From contig JAKFVT010000033.1 in the NCBI GenBank assembly GCA_021732005.1, positions 1 to 64,000 of the forward strand: 64,000 nt of DNA, in the 5' to 3' direction. Below, piece after piece: positions 54,661-63,187 of the stretch. The notes below the pieces were generated by a model. It was given only the letters and a program-made list of their open reading frames with translations. It did not search any database and was not told where the DNA came from. A program made the position numbers and the translations under genes. Numbering within the stretch: the first letter of the stretch is position 1; each line of letters opens with the position of its first letter. The DNA comes from Mycobacterium sp. GTDB lineage: Bacteria; Actinomycetota; Actinomycetes; Mycobacteriales; Mycobacteriaceae.

Positions 54661-54672
54661 GTCTCCCAGCTC

Positions 54673-54945
54673 ATGTGCACCTATCTCACCGAACGGGTCG
54701 TCATCGAGGGCAGTGGTAAGGGCGCGACGGGATGGTTCGGTGCCGACCGGGCCAGCGTCTACGTCGACCACCCGGTGCACGCGCCGTACACCCACACGGT
54801 GAACATCGATGTGCTCAATCCGGCGCTGGGACCCGCGGCCCGAGTGGCACTGGAGTTGACCGAAGAGAGTGCGTTGGCGCTGGCCGATGCCATCCACCGG
54901 GCGATCGGGCACGCCCCCGCGGGCCTCGCGTCGCGCGACCAGTAA
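54673..54945 (+). CDS. Small conserved protein (DUF6295-like)
   Basis: A 90-residue soluble protein starting MCTYLTERVVIEGSGKGA and ending LADAIHRAIGHAPAG, a pattern of a small actinobacterial family usually found as short stand-alone proteins. It overlaps no other gene and follows the dienelactone hydrolase by 12 bp, implying cotranscription. Function unknown. Confidence 0.8.
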   Translation: MCTYLTERVVIEGSGKGATGWFGADRASVYVDHPVHAPYTHTVNIDVLNPALGPAARVALELTEESALALADAIHRAIGHAPAGLASRDQ

Positions 54946-54978
54946 AACTGGCGACCGTAGCGTGGATCGGCTGCTGGC

Positions 54979-55314
54979 TCAGCAGAATTCGTACTGAACA
55001 TCCCAGAAGCCGGGCATCGGATCCCACCGGGCCGAGAAATGCCCGCCCAGCGCCGGATTGGCGTCGTTGATCATTCCCTGGCCGCCGAATCCCGGGATGA
55101 ACCCGGGCGGATCCCAGGTGATGGACAGCGGATCGCCCGGCAACTCGGGGGTGCAGCCGATCTGCTTGACGAAATAGCCGTCGGTGACGGTCCACTCGGC
55201 GCTGGCCTGATCGGGGCTCGGCGGGGGTGGTGCGGCGTGGGCGATCCCGCTCGCACCGGTGATCAGCGCGGCGGCGATCCCGGCCACGAGTCCGAAGCTA
55301 CGTCCACACGGCAT
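54979..55314 (-). CDS. Small secreted protein
   Basis: A 111-residue protein with a Sec signal (GLVAGIAAALITGASGIAHA, cleavage near residue 28) and a Pro/Trp-rich mature part (WDPPGFIPGFGGQGM) ending in QYEFC; two cysteines could pair. ATG 55314 gives a sensible signal peptide; the longer frame to 55440 has no support. Mycobacterial secreted protein of unknown function. Confidence 0.76.
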   Translation of the reverse strand: MPCGRSFGLVAGIAAALITGASGIAHAAPPPPSPDQASAEWTVTDGYFVKQIGCTPELPGDPLSITWDPPGFIPGFGGQGMINDANPALGGHFSARWDPMPGFWDVQYEFC

Positions 55315-55360
55315 CGGACCACGGTAGACCACACCGGCACGTTCGACATGGCAATCGCCG

Positions 55361-57343
55361 TCACCGGCGGACGTCTTGCGGTGCCATCCCCGGGGTACCG
55401 GCCGCGATGACCGCGCGATTACGTTCGGCCACAACGGCAATCGGCATCTTGACCTGCCAGCGGTCGTAGCTCAAAAAGCCGTTGACCTCGTTCTCGACGT
55501 CCGTGGTCTGGGTGTAGATCGCCCCGGACAGCCCTGTCCTTCGGACGATGTCTTCCAATCTGCGGCTTACTTGGACATACCGTTCGGTGAGTCGGGCCGG
55601 GCTGTCGGCCATTTCGTAGGCCTCCGGTCGCCCCGGCCAGCGGTTCTGGTCGAGCACCAGTCCCAGCCCACCGTATTCGCCGTCGACACGTACCCGATTG
55701 TCCACCGGGACGGGGCCTTTCGAATGCGCCTTCATCAGGTCGTCGTGGATCTGAGGTTCGCCGGGACCGACATAGGTGTGGTCGTCGTAGATGTCGCCGG
55801 CCAGGGTGTCGCCACGAGACTTGCAGCAGTTCACCCCGCTGTTGGCGTCCACCAAGCGAGTGGGGTCCGCCGCCTTCGTGACGCCGGCGATCCGGGCGGT
55901 GTCGAATTCTCCCCAGCCCTCATTGAAGGGCACCCAGCCGACGATCGACGTCACGCTGCGCAGCTGGTCGATCATCGCCAGCAGTTCTTTCTCGAAGTTG
56001 GCTTTCGCGGCGGGTGACGGCACCGGGGCGGGGCCCACTGGGATGTCCAGGGACACATCCAGCGACGGCATGTCCTGCCAGACCATCAGCCCCAATTTGT
56101 CCGCCCAGTAGTACCAGCGCGCGGGTTCCACCTTGCCGTGCTTGCGCACGAAGTTCATGCCCAGATCCTTGATCCGCAGCAGGTCCGACTTGAGCGCCTC
56201 GTCGGTGGGCGCGGTGTAGATGCCGTCGGGCCAGTACCCCTGGTCCAGCGGGCCGTGCAGGAACGTGATCCTGTTGTTCAACGCGATTCGCGGACGGCCC
56301 TGCGCATCGGGCACCGTGCCGATCGTTCGCAGCCCGGCATAGCTGGAGACCGCATCGACGACCTTGCCCGACGAATCCACCAGCGCCACCTTCAGGTCGT
56401 ACAGGAATGGATCGTCGGGTGTCCACAGGTGCGGCTCGGGCACCGGCAGACGAATGGTGTCACCGGCTCCGGCGGAGCCGACCGCCACCACCAGGCCGCC
56501 GTTGGGCTTGACGACGAACACCACGGCGCGCTGGCCCTTCGTTCCGGCGATACGCGGGGTGACGGTCATACCGGTCAGATCCGTGCTGATGTCCACCTTG
56601 TTGATGTAGGTGGAGTGGACAGGCTCCATCCAGACCGTCTGCCAGATCCCGGACGCGCCGGTGTAGAACAGCCCCTTCGGTCGATTGCGTTGCTTACCGA
56701 TCGGGAAGGGGTTGGCGTCGTTGCGATCCTGGACGCGGACGGTGATCTCCTGGGGACCCGGCCACTGCAGCGCCCTGGTGATGTCGACGCTGAATTCGGT
56801 GTAGCCGCCTTCGTGTCGGGCCACCTCCTGGTTGTTCACCCAGACCGTCGCGATCTGATCGACCGCACCGAAGTGCAGCAGAACATGCTGCCCCACCCAG
56901 TTGCTCGGCAGCTTGACCACCTTGCGATACCACATCTCGTCGTCGTGACGCTGGATGCCGGACAGGGCCGACTCGACCGGGTACGGGACGAGGATCTGTT
57001 CGCCGTAGGCGCTCGGCGCGGGAGGTGTGGGCAGCACCGTTCCCGCTGACCGACCCATGTACCCCCACACGCCGTTGAGGTTCATCCACGACGCCCGTGT
57101 CATTTGCGGACGGGGGTAGTCGGGCAGCGCGTTCTCCGGCCCGACCAGCTTGGTCCACGGGGTGGGCAGCGGCGCGGCCTTGGGGTGCCACATCACGACG
57201 GCGTTCGCCGGCGGGTTGCCGAACATCATGAGCAGCAGCAGAGTCAACGCGACCACGACGCCACGGCCGGCCCACGCCCGTCCGCGGGCTGTCAGCGCTT
57301 GGCAGTCGGTGACGATTGTTCCCCCCGAGCTCGAGACGACCAC
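55361..57343 (-). CDS. Secreted glycoside hydrolase family 2 protein
   Basis: A 660-residue enzyme with a signal or anchor segment (about residues 25-48, VVVALTLLLLMMFGNPP). It has a jelly-roll sugar-binding domain (residues 90-240; YRKVVKLPSNWVGQHVLLHF in family style), a beta-sandwich and a TIM barrel. The acid/base motif is PFNEGWGEF and a later DGEYGGLG carries the probable nucleophile Glu. Fits beta-galactosidase/glucuronidase-like GH2 enzymes. The start is GTG 57343. Secretion of a GH2 enzyme suggests attack on an extracellular glycan. The upstream gap 57344-57687 is described separately. Confidence 0.86.
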   Translation of the reverse strand: MVVSSSGGTIVTDCQALTARGRAWAGRGVVVALTLLLLMMFGNPPANAVVMWHPKAAPLPTPWTKLVGPENALPDYPRPQMTRASWMNLNGVWGYMGRSAGTVLPTPPAPSAYGEQILVPYPVESALSGIQRHDDEMWYRKVVKLPSNWVGQHVLLHFGAVDQIATVWVNNQEVARHEGGYTEFSVDITRALQWPGPQEITVRVQDRNDANPFPIGKQRNRPKGLFYTGASGIWQTVWMEPVHSTYINKVDISTDLTGMTVTPRIAGTKGQRAVVFVVKPNGGLVVAVGSAGAGDTIRLPVPEPHLWTPDDPFLYDLKVALVDSSGKVVDAVSSYAGLRTIGTVPDAQGRPRIALNNRITFLHGPLDQGYWPDGIYTAPTDEALKSDLLRIKDLGMNFVRKHGKVEPARWYYWADKLGLMVWQDMPSLDVSLDIPVGPAPVPSPAAKANFEKELLAMIDQLRSVTSIVGWVPFNEGWGEFDTARIAGVTKAADPTRLVDANSGVNCCKSRGDTLAGDIYDDHTYVGPGEPQIHDDLMKAHSKGPVPVDNRVRVDGEYGGLGLVLDQNRWPGRPEAYEMADSPARLTERYVQVSRRLEDIVRRTGLSGAIYTQTTDVENEVNGFLSYDRWQVKMPIAVVAERNRAVIAAGTPGMAPQDVRR

Positions 57344-57687
57344 GACGCGTGCCCCCGCGCACGGCCGCTTCTACGTAGCAAACGACTCGATCCGGTCCTG
57401 ACATGGATCCCGCGGCACCGCGCGACAGTGCCGCGAATCAGACCGGAAGATGCGATTGCCTGAGGCACTTTAGCCCGCCAGCGGCGAGGTAGCCACTGTC
57501 TACGAGGGCGTTTCGCCCAGCAATGTTCGAGGCGTCGCGGTAGCCGAACAGCGCGCTGGGCATTGCGGAACCGCAGCGGTCACCGCCTTGGCATTCATCC
57601 GCCACGATGTGAACATTCACAGCTTCCAGCAAACGCGGCATGATGCGACGAGCCCTGGGCACGGCCGAGTATGGCACCATCTGGAAC
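57344..57687. other. Intergenic region between divergent GH2 and CobW genes
   Basis: 344 bp without a well-supported gene. A hairpin CGCGGCAC/GTGCCGCG with a 9-nt loop lies at 57411-57435. An open frame on the minus strand (57438-57773) has no recognisable homology and would overlap the CobW start, so it was not called. Confidence 0.5.
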
Positions 57688-58725
57688 GTGGTGTCCCGGG
57701 CTGTCAGCGGCGCAACGATCCCGGTGATCGCGCTCACCGGCCATCTGGGCGCGGGTAAGACGACGCTGCTCAATCACGTGTTGCGCACCCCGCAGGCTCG
57801 GATCGGGGTGGTAATCAACGACTTCGGCGAGATCAACGTCGACGCCGGCTTGATCAGCGGGCAGATCGACGAGCCTGCCTCGATCGCCGGTGGCTGCATC
57901 TGCTGCCTTCCCGACGACGGTCAATTGGACGCCGCGCTGGCCAGGCTCGCGGATCCCAAGCTTCGACTGGACGCCATCATCGTGGAGGCCAGCGGGCTGG
58001 CCGATCCGGCGGCGCTGGCCCGCATCATCGGGTTCAGCGAGATCGGCGGAGTTCGCGACGGCGGCGTCGTCGATGTGGTGGATGCCCTACTGCACTTCGA
58101 CACCGTCGACCGCGGCGGCGTGGCACCCGCCCGGTATGGCGCAGCGACGCTGGTGGTGGTCAACAAGCTCGATCAGGTCCCGGCGAATGACCACGATGCC
58201 GCGCTGGCACGGGTCGAAGCCCGGGTGCGCGAACGCAATTCGCGTGCCCATGTCATCGGGGCCACAAAGGGAAAAATCGACCCGGCCCTGCTGTACGACG
58301 TCGCCGCGGCGACCGACGAAGTCGGCCAGTTGTCCTTTCGCGATGCGCTGTTCGAAGAAACGGTGGGTGAGCACGACCACGTGCACGCCGATTCGGTCAC
58401 GGTGACCGCCACCGAGCCGATCGACCCGGCGCGGCTGCTTGAGCTACTCGAGTTTCCGCCCGCAGGGGTGTACCGGATGAAGGGCCGGGTGACGGTGCGA
58501 CATCGCACCGCCGTGCAGGGCTTCGTGGTCAACGTCGTCGGGCCTGCGGTGCACATCGCACGAAGCGCCATACCGTCAGGAATGGACAACCACCTGGTGG
58601 CGATCGGAACCCACTTCGACACCGAAACGGTGCGAACCCTGATGACCGATGCGCTGCGGCCCGCCGGCGGGCCTCCGTCGGCCACCGTCCAGCGGCGCTG
58701 GCAGCGCTACCTCACCAAGTCCTGA
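57688..58725 (+). CDS. CobW-family GTPase (metallochaperone)
   Basis: A G3E GTPase of about 345 residues with intact GTP and metal motifs: Walker A GHLGAGKTT, the zinc-binding CxCC in GGCICCLP, and Walker B/guanine motifs IVEASG and NKLD. A CobW C-terminal domain follows (about residues 230-340; VYRMKGRVTVRHR). Role: GTP-dependent insertion of zinc or another metal into a client protein. The start is uncertain: adjacent GTGs at 57688 and 57691 are favoured, but ATG 57640 is also in frame. Unlike the CobW-like gene at 37301, this one is a full GTPase, and no Zur box is seen before it. Confidence 0.87.
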   Translation: MVSRAVSGATIPVIALTGHLGAGKTTLLNHVLRTPQARIGVVINDFGEINVDAGLISGQIDEPASIAGGCICCLPDDGQLDAALARLADPKLRLDAIIVEASGLADPAALARIIGFSEIGGVRDGGVVDVVDALLHFDTVDRGGVAPARYGAATLVVVNKLDQVPANDHDAALARVEARVRERNSRAHVIGATKGKIDPALLYDVAAATDEVGQLSFRDALFEETVGEHDHVHADSVTVTATEPIDPARLLELLEFPPAGVYRMKGRVTVRHRTAVQGFVVNVVGPAVHIARSAIPSGMDNHLVAIGTHFDTETVRTLMTDALRPAGGPPSATVQRRWQRYLTKS

Positions 58726-58729
58726 CGGC

Positions 58730-60481
58730 TCACAGGTCGACGACGACGTCCTCGGCCGGTGCGGCGATGCACAGCAATACGTTTCCCTCGGCAGGCGGTT
58801 CCAGCGGGTCGAGCTCGTAGCGGACCCGGCCGGCCAGAAGCGCCGTCTCGCAGGTGTGGCAGACGCCGGTGCGGCACGACCATTGGGTGGGCACGTCGCA
58901 GGCCTCGGCGAACTCGAGCAGGCTGGTGTCGGTGGGCCGCCATGGCGCGGACAGCGCGCTGCGCGCGAACTGCACGCTGGGTCCGGGACCGGGCGGACCC
59001 TCCGGTTGGTGCGGCGGGCGGGCGGTGGCCGCCACGATGCCGGGTGTGATCGCCGCACGGGCGCCGAACCGCTCGGAGTGGATGTTGCGGGTGCTGACAC
59101 CCAACGCGACAAGGGCGTCGCTCACCGCGTCCATGAAAGGTTCCGGGCCACAGACGAACACCTGCGCCTGCCTCGGCAGGCCCAGGTCGCTCAACGCCTG
59201 CGCGGTCAGCCGGCCCTCTTGATCGAATTCTGCAGCTGCGCGATCGGACGCACTCGGGCTGCTGAAGAAGACCCGAGACTGGCTGTGCGGCAGTCGATTC
59301 AGCAGCTCTTGGACCTCGGCCGCGAAGGGCTGTTCGGTGCCGTCACGCGCGCCGTGCAGCCACCAGATGGGGCGTTCGGAGCCGCTCTCGACCAACGAAT
59401 GCAGCATCGACAAGACCGGTGTCACCCCGACGCCGGCCGATATCAGGATCACCGGTTGTGGGCTGTCGTCGAGGAAGAAACTCCCGCGCGGCGCCGCCAC
59501 CTCGATGAGGTCGTCAACCGTCACATGATCGTGGATGTACGCGCTGACCGTGCCCATGGGTTCACGCTTGACGCCGATGCGGTATTCGGGCATGCCCGGC
59601 TCGTTGGACAACGAGTAGTTGCGGACAAGCGACGGCCCGCCGGGGCCGACTGCCAACCGCAGCACGATCGATTGGCCGGCAAGCCATTTCGGTAACGGTT
59701 CGCCAGTGGGGTCGGCCAGCGAAACCGAGCGGACGTTCCGGCTCTCGTCGCGCACCGCGGTCACCTTGAGCGCGCGGAAGCCGGGCCACGCCGGCGGTGG
59801 TGGCGCCACTCCGGTCAGCCCGGTGTTGCCCGTTTCCGAGCCTTGCTCCAACAGGCTCTGCAACGAGGCCTTCCATCCCGGGCTCAACGCCGGGATGTCG
59901 CGGGCGCGTTCCAGGGCGTCGCGGGGATGCCCCGGAAGATAGAGCAGAGCGTCGATCTCGGCCACACTGACCTGTTGTGGACCGTCGGCGATCTTGACCA
60001 CCTCCTGGGCCGCCGCGAGTTCACCTTCGGTCAGCACCCGGCAGTAGAACCCGGGCCGGTGATGCGCCACCAGCAGGGCGGCCATTCGCGGTTCGCCCAG
60101 CCGCATTCCGACGCGGTAGCAGGTGACCCGGGGTTGCGTCACCTCCAGGACCACCTCGCCGATCCGGTAGCGATCGCCGATGCAGACCTCGTCGTCGGGC
60201 AGCCCGTCGATGGTCAGGTTCTCTCCGAAAGCACCCGGCCCCAAGTCGTCGCGACCGAGTTCTCCGGCCCAATGCTCGTAGGAGGCAACCTGATACACCA
60301 GCACGGCACGGTTCTCGCCGCCGTGACCGCCGAGATCACCCTGGCCATCGCCGTCGACGTTGAGCCGGCGCACCATCCGCGGACCAGACACCGGCGCCTT
60401 CCAGGCGCCGGTGTACACGGTGCGCCCGTTCCACAGCACGTCCTTGGGGAGTCCCACGTTGACCGAGACCAGTGTCGCCAT
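58730..60481 (-). CDS. MOSC-ferredoxin reductase-ferredoxin fusion protein
   Basis: A 583-residue multidomain oxidoreductase. Residues 1-170 are a MOSC/YiiM-like domain (GGHGGENRAVLVYQV, TQPRVTCYRVG with the conserved sulfur-linked Cys). A small linker domain follows. Residues 235-460 hold FAD- and NAD-binding ferredoxin-reductase domains (RNYSLSNEP, SAGVGVTPVLSML). The C-terminus is a plant-type [2Fe-2S] ferredoxin (SCRTGVCHTC, then LLCIA). It is the third gene of an operon with PPOX and isochorismatase-like genes (6-bp gap to PPOX). Related fusions reduce N-hydroxylated or pyridinium-type compounds using molybdenum cofactor; specificity is unknown. Confidence 0.89.
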   Translation of the reverse strand: MATLVSVNVGLPKDVLWNGRTVYTGAWKAPVSGPRMVRRLNVDGDGQGDLGGHGGENRAVLVYQVASYEHWAGELGRDDLGPGAFGENLTIDGLPDDEVCIGDRYRIGEVVLEVTQPRVTCYRVGMRLGEPRMAALLVAHHRPGFYCRVLTEGELAAAQEVVKIADGPQQVSVAEIDALLYLPGHPRDALERARDIPALSPGWKASLQSLLEQGSETGNTGLTGVAPPPPAWPGFRALKVTAVRDESRNVRSVSLADPTGEPLPKWLAGQSIVLRLAVGPGGPSLVRNYSLSNEPGMPEYRIGVKREPMGTVSAYIHDHVTVDDLIEVAAPRGSFFLDDSPQPVILISAGVGVTPVLSMLHSLVESGSERPIWWLHGARDGTEQPFAAEVQELLNRLPHSQSRVFFSSPSASDRAAAEFDQEGRLTAQALSDLGLPRQAQVFVCGPEPFMDAVSDALVALGVSTRNIHSERFGARAAITPGIVAATARPPHQPEGPPGPGPSVQFARSALSAPWRPTDTSLLEFAEACDVPTQWSCRTGVCHTCETALLAGRVRYELDPLEPPAEGNVLLCIAAPAEDVVVDL

Positions 60482-60487
60482 CGGTGG

Positions 60488-61126
60488 TCACCCCTTCGGG
60501 TCGTCGAGTTGGGCACGCAGGCGGTCGTTTTCAGCCTGCAGCTCCGCCAGCTTGGCGCGCAGGGGTTCCAGCGCGGGTTCGAGTTCAGCCGCACTGAAGC
60601 GCGGGGTGATGTGCTGCTGGCAGTTCCAGTCGTAGGCCTCGACATCGACGAGGACGGCCCGCTCGACCACCGAGTCGTCGGTCGCATCGGTCAAGGCTTT
60701 CAGCAGCGCCGGGTCTTCGTCGGCGGTCACGATGCGGGCGTGCCCGAAGATCTTCAGCCGGCGCTGGTGGGCGTAGTCGAGGACGATGATCGCCACCCGG
60801 TCGTCACCGGTCATGTTGCCGGTACTGATGTATTGAAGATTGCCCCGGAAGTCGGCCCAGCCGATGGTGTGGTCATCGACGACGTGGATGAATCCCGGCT
60901 TGCCGCCACGGAATTGAACGTACGGCCACCCAGTCTCCGACACCGAGGCCAGATAAAAGCCGTCCCGCTCGCTCAGGTAATCCTTCTCGTCCTCGGTGAG
61001 CGGGTCGCGTCCCGGGGCCGCCTTACCGGCGACGATCTTGCGGCCGTAGAACGCGTCACTGCCGTGGCCGCTCTGGACGGCGCGGACATCGTCGGTGAAG
61101 GCAATGGACGCGTAATGCTTGCTCAT
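60488..61126 (-). CDS. Pyridoxamine 5'-phosphate oxidase-family flavoprotein
   Basis: A 212-residue split-barrel protein with FMN/F420-binding character: AVQSGHGSDAFYGRK, YVQFRGGKPGFIHVVDD and VAIIVLDYAHQRRLKIFGHARIV (in two parts) are family features. The C-terminal 40 residues form a helical coiled coil (ALEPLRAKLAELQAENDRLRA). ATG 61126 lies 19 bp after the isochorismatase gene stop. Probably a flavin reductase or detoxifying enzyme serving the same operon; true PNPOx activity is unlikely. Confidence 0.84.
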   Translation of the reverse strand: MSKHYASIAFTDDVRAVQSGHGSDAFYGRKIVAGKAAPGRDPLTEDEKDYLSERDGFYLASVSETGWPYVQFRGGKPGFIHVVDDHTIGWADFRGNLQYISTGNMTGDDRVAIIVLDYAHQRRLKIFGHARIVTADEDPALLKALTDATDDSVVERAVLVDVEAYDWNCQQHITPRFSAAELEPALEPLRAKLAELQAENDRLRAQLDDPKG

Positions 61127-61145
61127 GTCGGTGGCCGGGATTCCG

Positions 61146-61814
61146 TCACATCGTGCCTTCCGTCGGAACTGCCATGGCTGCGACCACGTCGTCGGTACTC
61201 AGCACAGCGTGCGCCAGAAACGCGTAATTGACCAGCGCCGCCTGATATCCGTCACCTCGGGTCGGATGTCGTGGGCCCGCGGTCGCGTCGCGGACCACCG
61301 CCACCTCGAACCCCTGCTCGAGTAGATCCCGCAGATGGGATTCCACACAGATGTTGGCGAGCATGCCGCACAACACGACCTTGGTGATCCTGCGCTTGCG
61401 CAGTTGCAGAACCAGGTCGTTGGTCTGAGGTCCCCACACCTTGTGGGGGCTGGCCACGATCGTCGAGCCGTCCTCGATAAACGGCTTGAACTCCTGGAGC
61501 CAGTCGGCGCCGGATCCGTCGAAGCCGTCCAGGGTCAGAGCACCGCGGCGGGCGAACGTGCCGGTGCCGAGTTCGTCGGACTCCAGCGGTCCGTTGAAAA
61601 GCCAGTCGTGGTCGGTGGGATAGAAGTAGTGCGGCGAGATGACCACCGGGTACCCGGCCGCCTTGGCAGCGGTGAAGATCTCGACCAGGTGTCCCACCGT
61701 GTTGTTTTCGGTGACACTGGCCTCGAGGACCTTCCAGTTCCTACCGGACGGACTCAGCACGTCGTTCTGCGGGTCGATGACCACGACGGCGGTGTCGCTG
61801 GGATTCAGCTCCAT
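61146..61814 (-). CDS. Isochorismatase-family cysteine hydrolase
   Basis: A 222-residue hydrolase. The catalytic triad is visible: Asp in VVVIDPQND, Lys in ASPHKVWG and Cys in LCGMLANICVESH. AGGAGGG lies upstream of ATG 61814. Family members hydrolyse isochorismate, nicotinamide or N-carbamoyl amides; lack of siderophore genes here argues against an isochorismate role. It heads the operon with PPOX and the MOSC-ferredoxin reductase fusion. Confidence 0.86.
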   Translation of the reverse strand: MELNPSDTAVVVIDPQNDVLSPSGRNWKVLEASVTENNTVGHLVEIFTAAKAAGYPVVISPHYFYPTDHDWLFNGPLESDELGTGTFARRGALTLDGFDGSGADWLQEFKPFIEDGSTIVASPHKVWGPQTNDLVLQLRKRRITKVVLCGMLANICVESHLRDLLEQGFEVAVVRDATAGPRHPTRGDGYQAALVNYAFLAHAVLSTDDVVAAMAVPTEGTM

Positions 61815-61991
61815 GGGGTTAACCCTCCTGGGATCGGCAGGCGAGAGCCTGCCCAGCAAGTGTGAGAGGTAGGCGCCTATTCCGCCACCGTGGTGTTCTG
61901 CAACTGCTATGACTTGATCCGGGGTCACAGCGCAACCGCGGGTTGAACCTCGACGCGGAGCCGATGGCGATGCGGAAAGAGAGCCGCCGCA

Positions 61992-62642
61992 ATGTCGCTG
62001 ATCGACGTTTTCGGGCTGGCCAGCGGAATCTTCTGGATCATCACCTATGCGTTCGTGATCCGGCAAGGACTGCTCGACCGCACTTTCGCGATGCCGTTCC
62101 TCGCGTTGGTCATGAACATTACTTGGGAGTTTCTCTTCACGTTCGCCTCTCCATCGGTCGGCGGGCTGATGCAGGAGAGCATCAACGCCGTCTGGTTTGC
62201 CGCGGATGTCGCAATTCTGGCGATTTTCCTGAAGTACTGGCGCTCTGATTACCCGAGGAACCTGCCTGAGTCGTACTTCTGGCCGATGTTCGTTTTGGCG
62301 TTCGCCATGGTCACGCCAATGATGATGGCGATTGTTGCCGTCTTCGGGCGCGATGACGGCTCGGTCTACACCGCGTACGTCGACAACCTGATCATGTCGG
62401 TGTTGTTCCTGACGATGCTCATCCGCCGCGGTGACCGGCGCGGGCAGAGTATGTGGATCGCGTGGGGAAAGCTGCTGGGCACTTTGACCGCCGCGATCTC
62501 GCAGTACCTCTATGACCCGAGCAACGTTCTCTGGCTGGTCATCTACATCGAGATCGTGGTCCTGGACACGCTTTACGTGATTCTGCTGTCGAAAGCGCCG
62601 CGTTATCAACGGGATCTGCAGGTCACCGCGGCCCTCGCATGA
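61992..62642 (+). CDS. Seven-helix membrane protein, PaxB/Pyr4-like terpene cyclase family
   Basis: A 216-residue integral membrane protein with about seven helices. It contains NITWEFLFTF near residue 43 and IEIVVLDTLYVILL near residue 188; these acidic residues within helices correspond to the two catalytic acids of transmembrane terpene cyclases such as Pyr4 and PaxB (known from fungal meroterpenoid pathways). Bacterial homologues exist, mostly uncharacterised. No prenyltransferase or polyketide gene is adjacent, so a role other than cyclisation is possible. ATG 61992; a MarR gene follows 50 bp downstream. Confidence 0.62.
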   Translation: MSLIDVFGLASGIFWIITYAFVIRQGLLDRTFAMPFLALVMNITWEFLFTFASPSVGGLMQESINAVWFAADVAILAIFLKYWRSDYPRNLPESYFWPMFVLAFAMVTPMMMAIVAVFGRDDGSVYTAYVDNLIMSVLFLTMLIRRGDRRGQSMWIAWGKLLGTLTAAISQYLYDPSNVLWLVIYIEIVVLDTLYVILLSKAPRYQRDLQVTAALA

Positions 62643-62658
62643 TCCACGCGTAGGATGC

Positions 62659-62670
62659 GTGACACGTCAC
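62659..62670. promoter_or_regulatory. MarR operator upstream of the marR gene
   Basis: GTGACACGTCAC, matching the symmetric core GTGACATGTCAC found at 63967 with one change, 22 bp before the MarR start. Suggests autoregulation. Confidence 0.6.
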
Positions 62671-62692
62671 CTGAGTCGGAGGGGTCGCGAAC

Positions 62693-63187
62693 ATGGCTGC
62701 GCGTCGTAAGGGCTACCCGCTCAACTCTTCTCAGCAGCGAACTTGGCTGAATTACATGCGGGTGTATCACCGGCTCGAATACGAGATGAACCGGCAACTG
62801 CTGGCCGATTGCGGGTTGTCGCTCAGTGACTACACCGTGCTGAACGCCCTGTCGCAGGCGCCCGGCCGAAGCACCCAATTGACCGCCCTGGCCACCACGA
62901 TCGGCTGGGAACGCAGCAGGCTGTCCCACCATCTCCAGCGGATGAGCGGCCGCGGCCTGGTCGAGCGAGTGCAATCCGATATCGACCGCCGGTCCACCGA
63001 CGTGCTGCTCAGTGACGCCGGTTGGGACACGCTGCGCTCGGCCGCGCCGCTGCATGCGGAGTGGGTTCGCACGTTGTTCTTCTCCGACCTCGACGCCCGC
63101 CAGGACGAGCAGTTGGCCGACATCCTGGCGGTCGTCTACGACAGCATCCTGCGTGAGGGAACATTGCCGCGCCCGGATCAGACCTGA
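62693..63187 (+). CDS. MarR-family regulator
   Basis: A 164-residue regulator with a central winged helix (about residues 48-115): LTALATTIGWERSRLSHHLQRMSGRGLVERVQ is shared by the recognition helix and wing in the family pattern, followed by DIDRRSTDVLLSDAG. ATG 62693 is preceded by GGAGGGG. It converges on an SDR gene, overlapping it by 10 bp, and a common palindrome precedes both genes. Confidence 0.9.
   Translation: MAARRKGYPLNSSQQRTWLNYMRVYHRLEYEMNRQLLADCGLSLSDYTVLNALSQAPGRSTQLTALATTIGWERSRLSHHLQRMSGRGLVERVQSDIDRRSTDVLLSDAGWDTLRSAAPLHAEWVRTLFFSDLDARQDEQLADILAVVYDSILREGTLPRPDQT

Noticed and set aside
57438-57773. 111-codon open frame on the minus strand
   Set aside because: Overlaps the start of the CobW GTPase and shows no recognisable domain or ribosome site; could be reconsidered if conserved.
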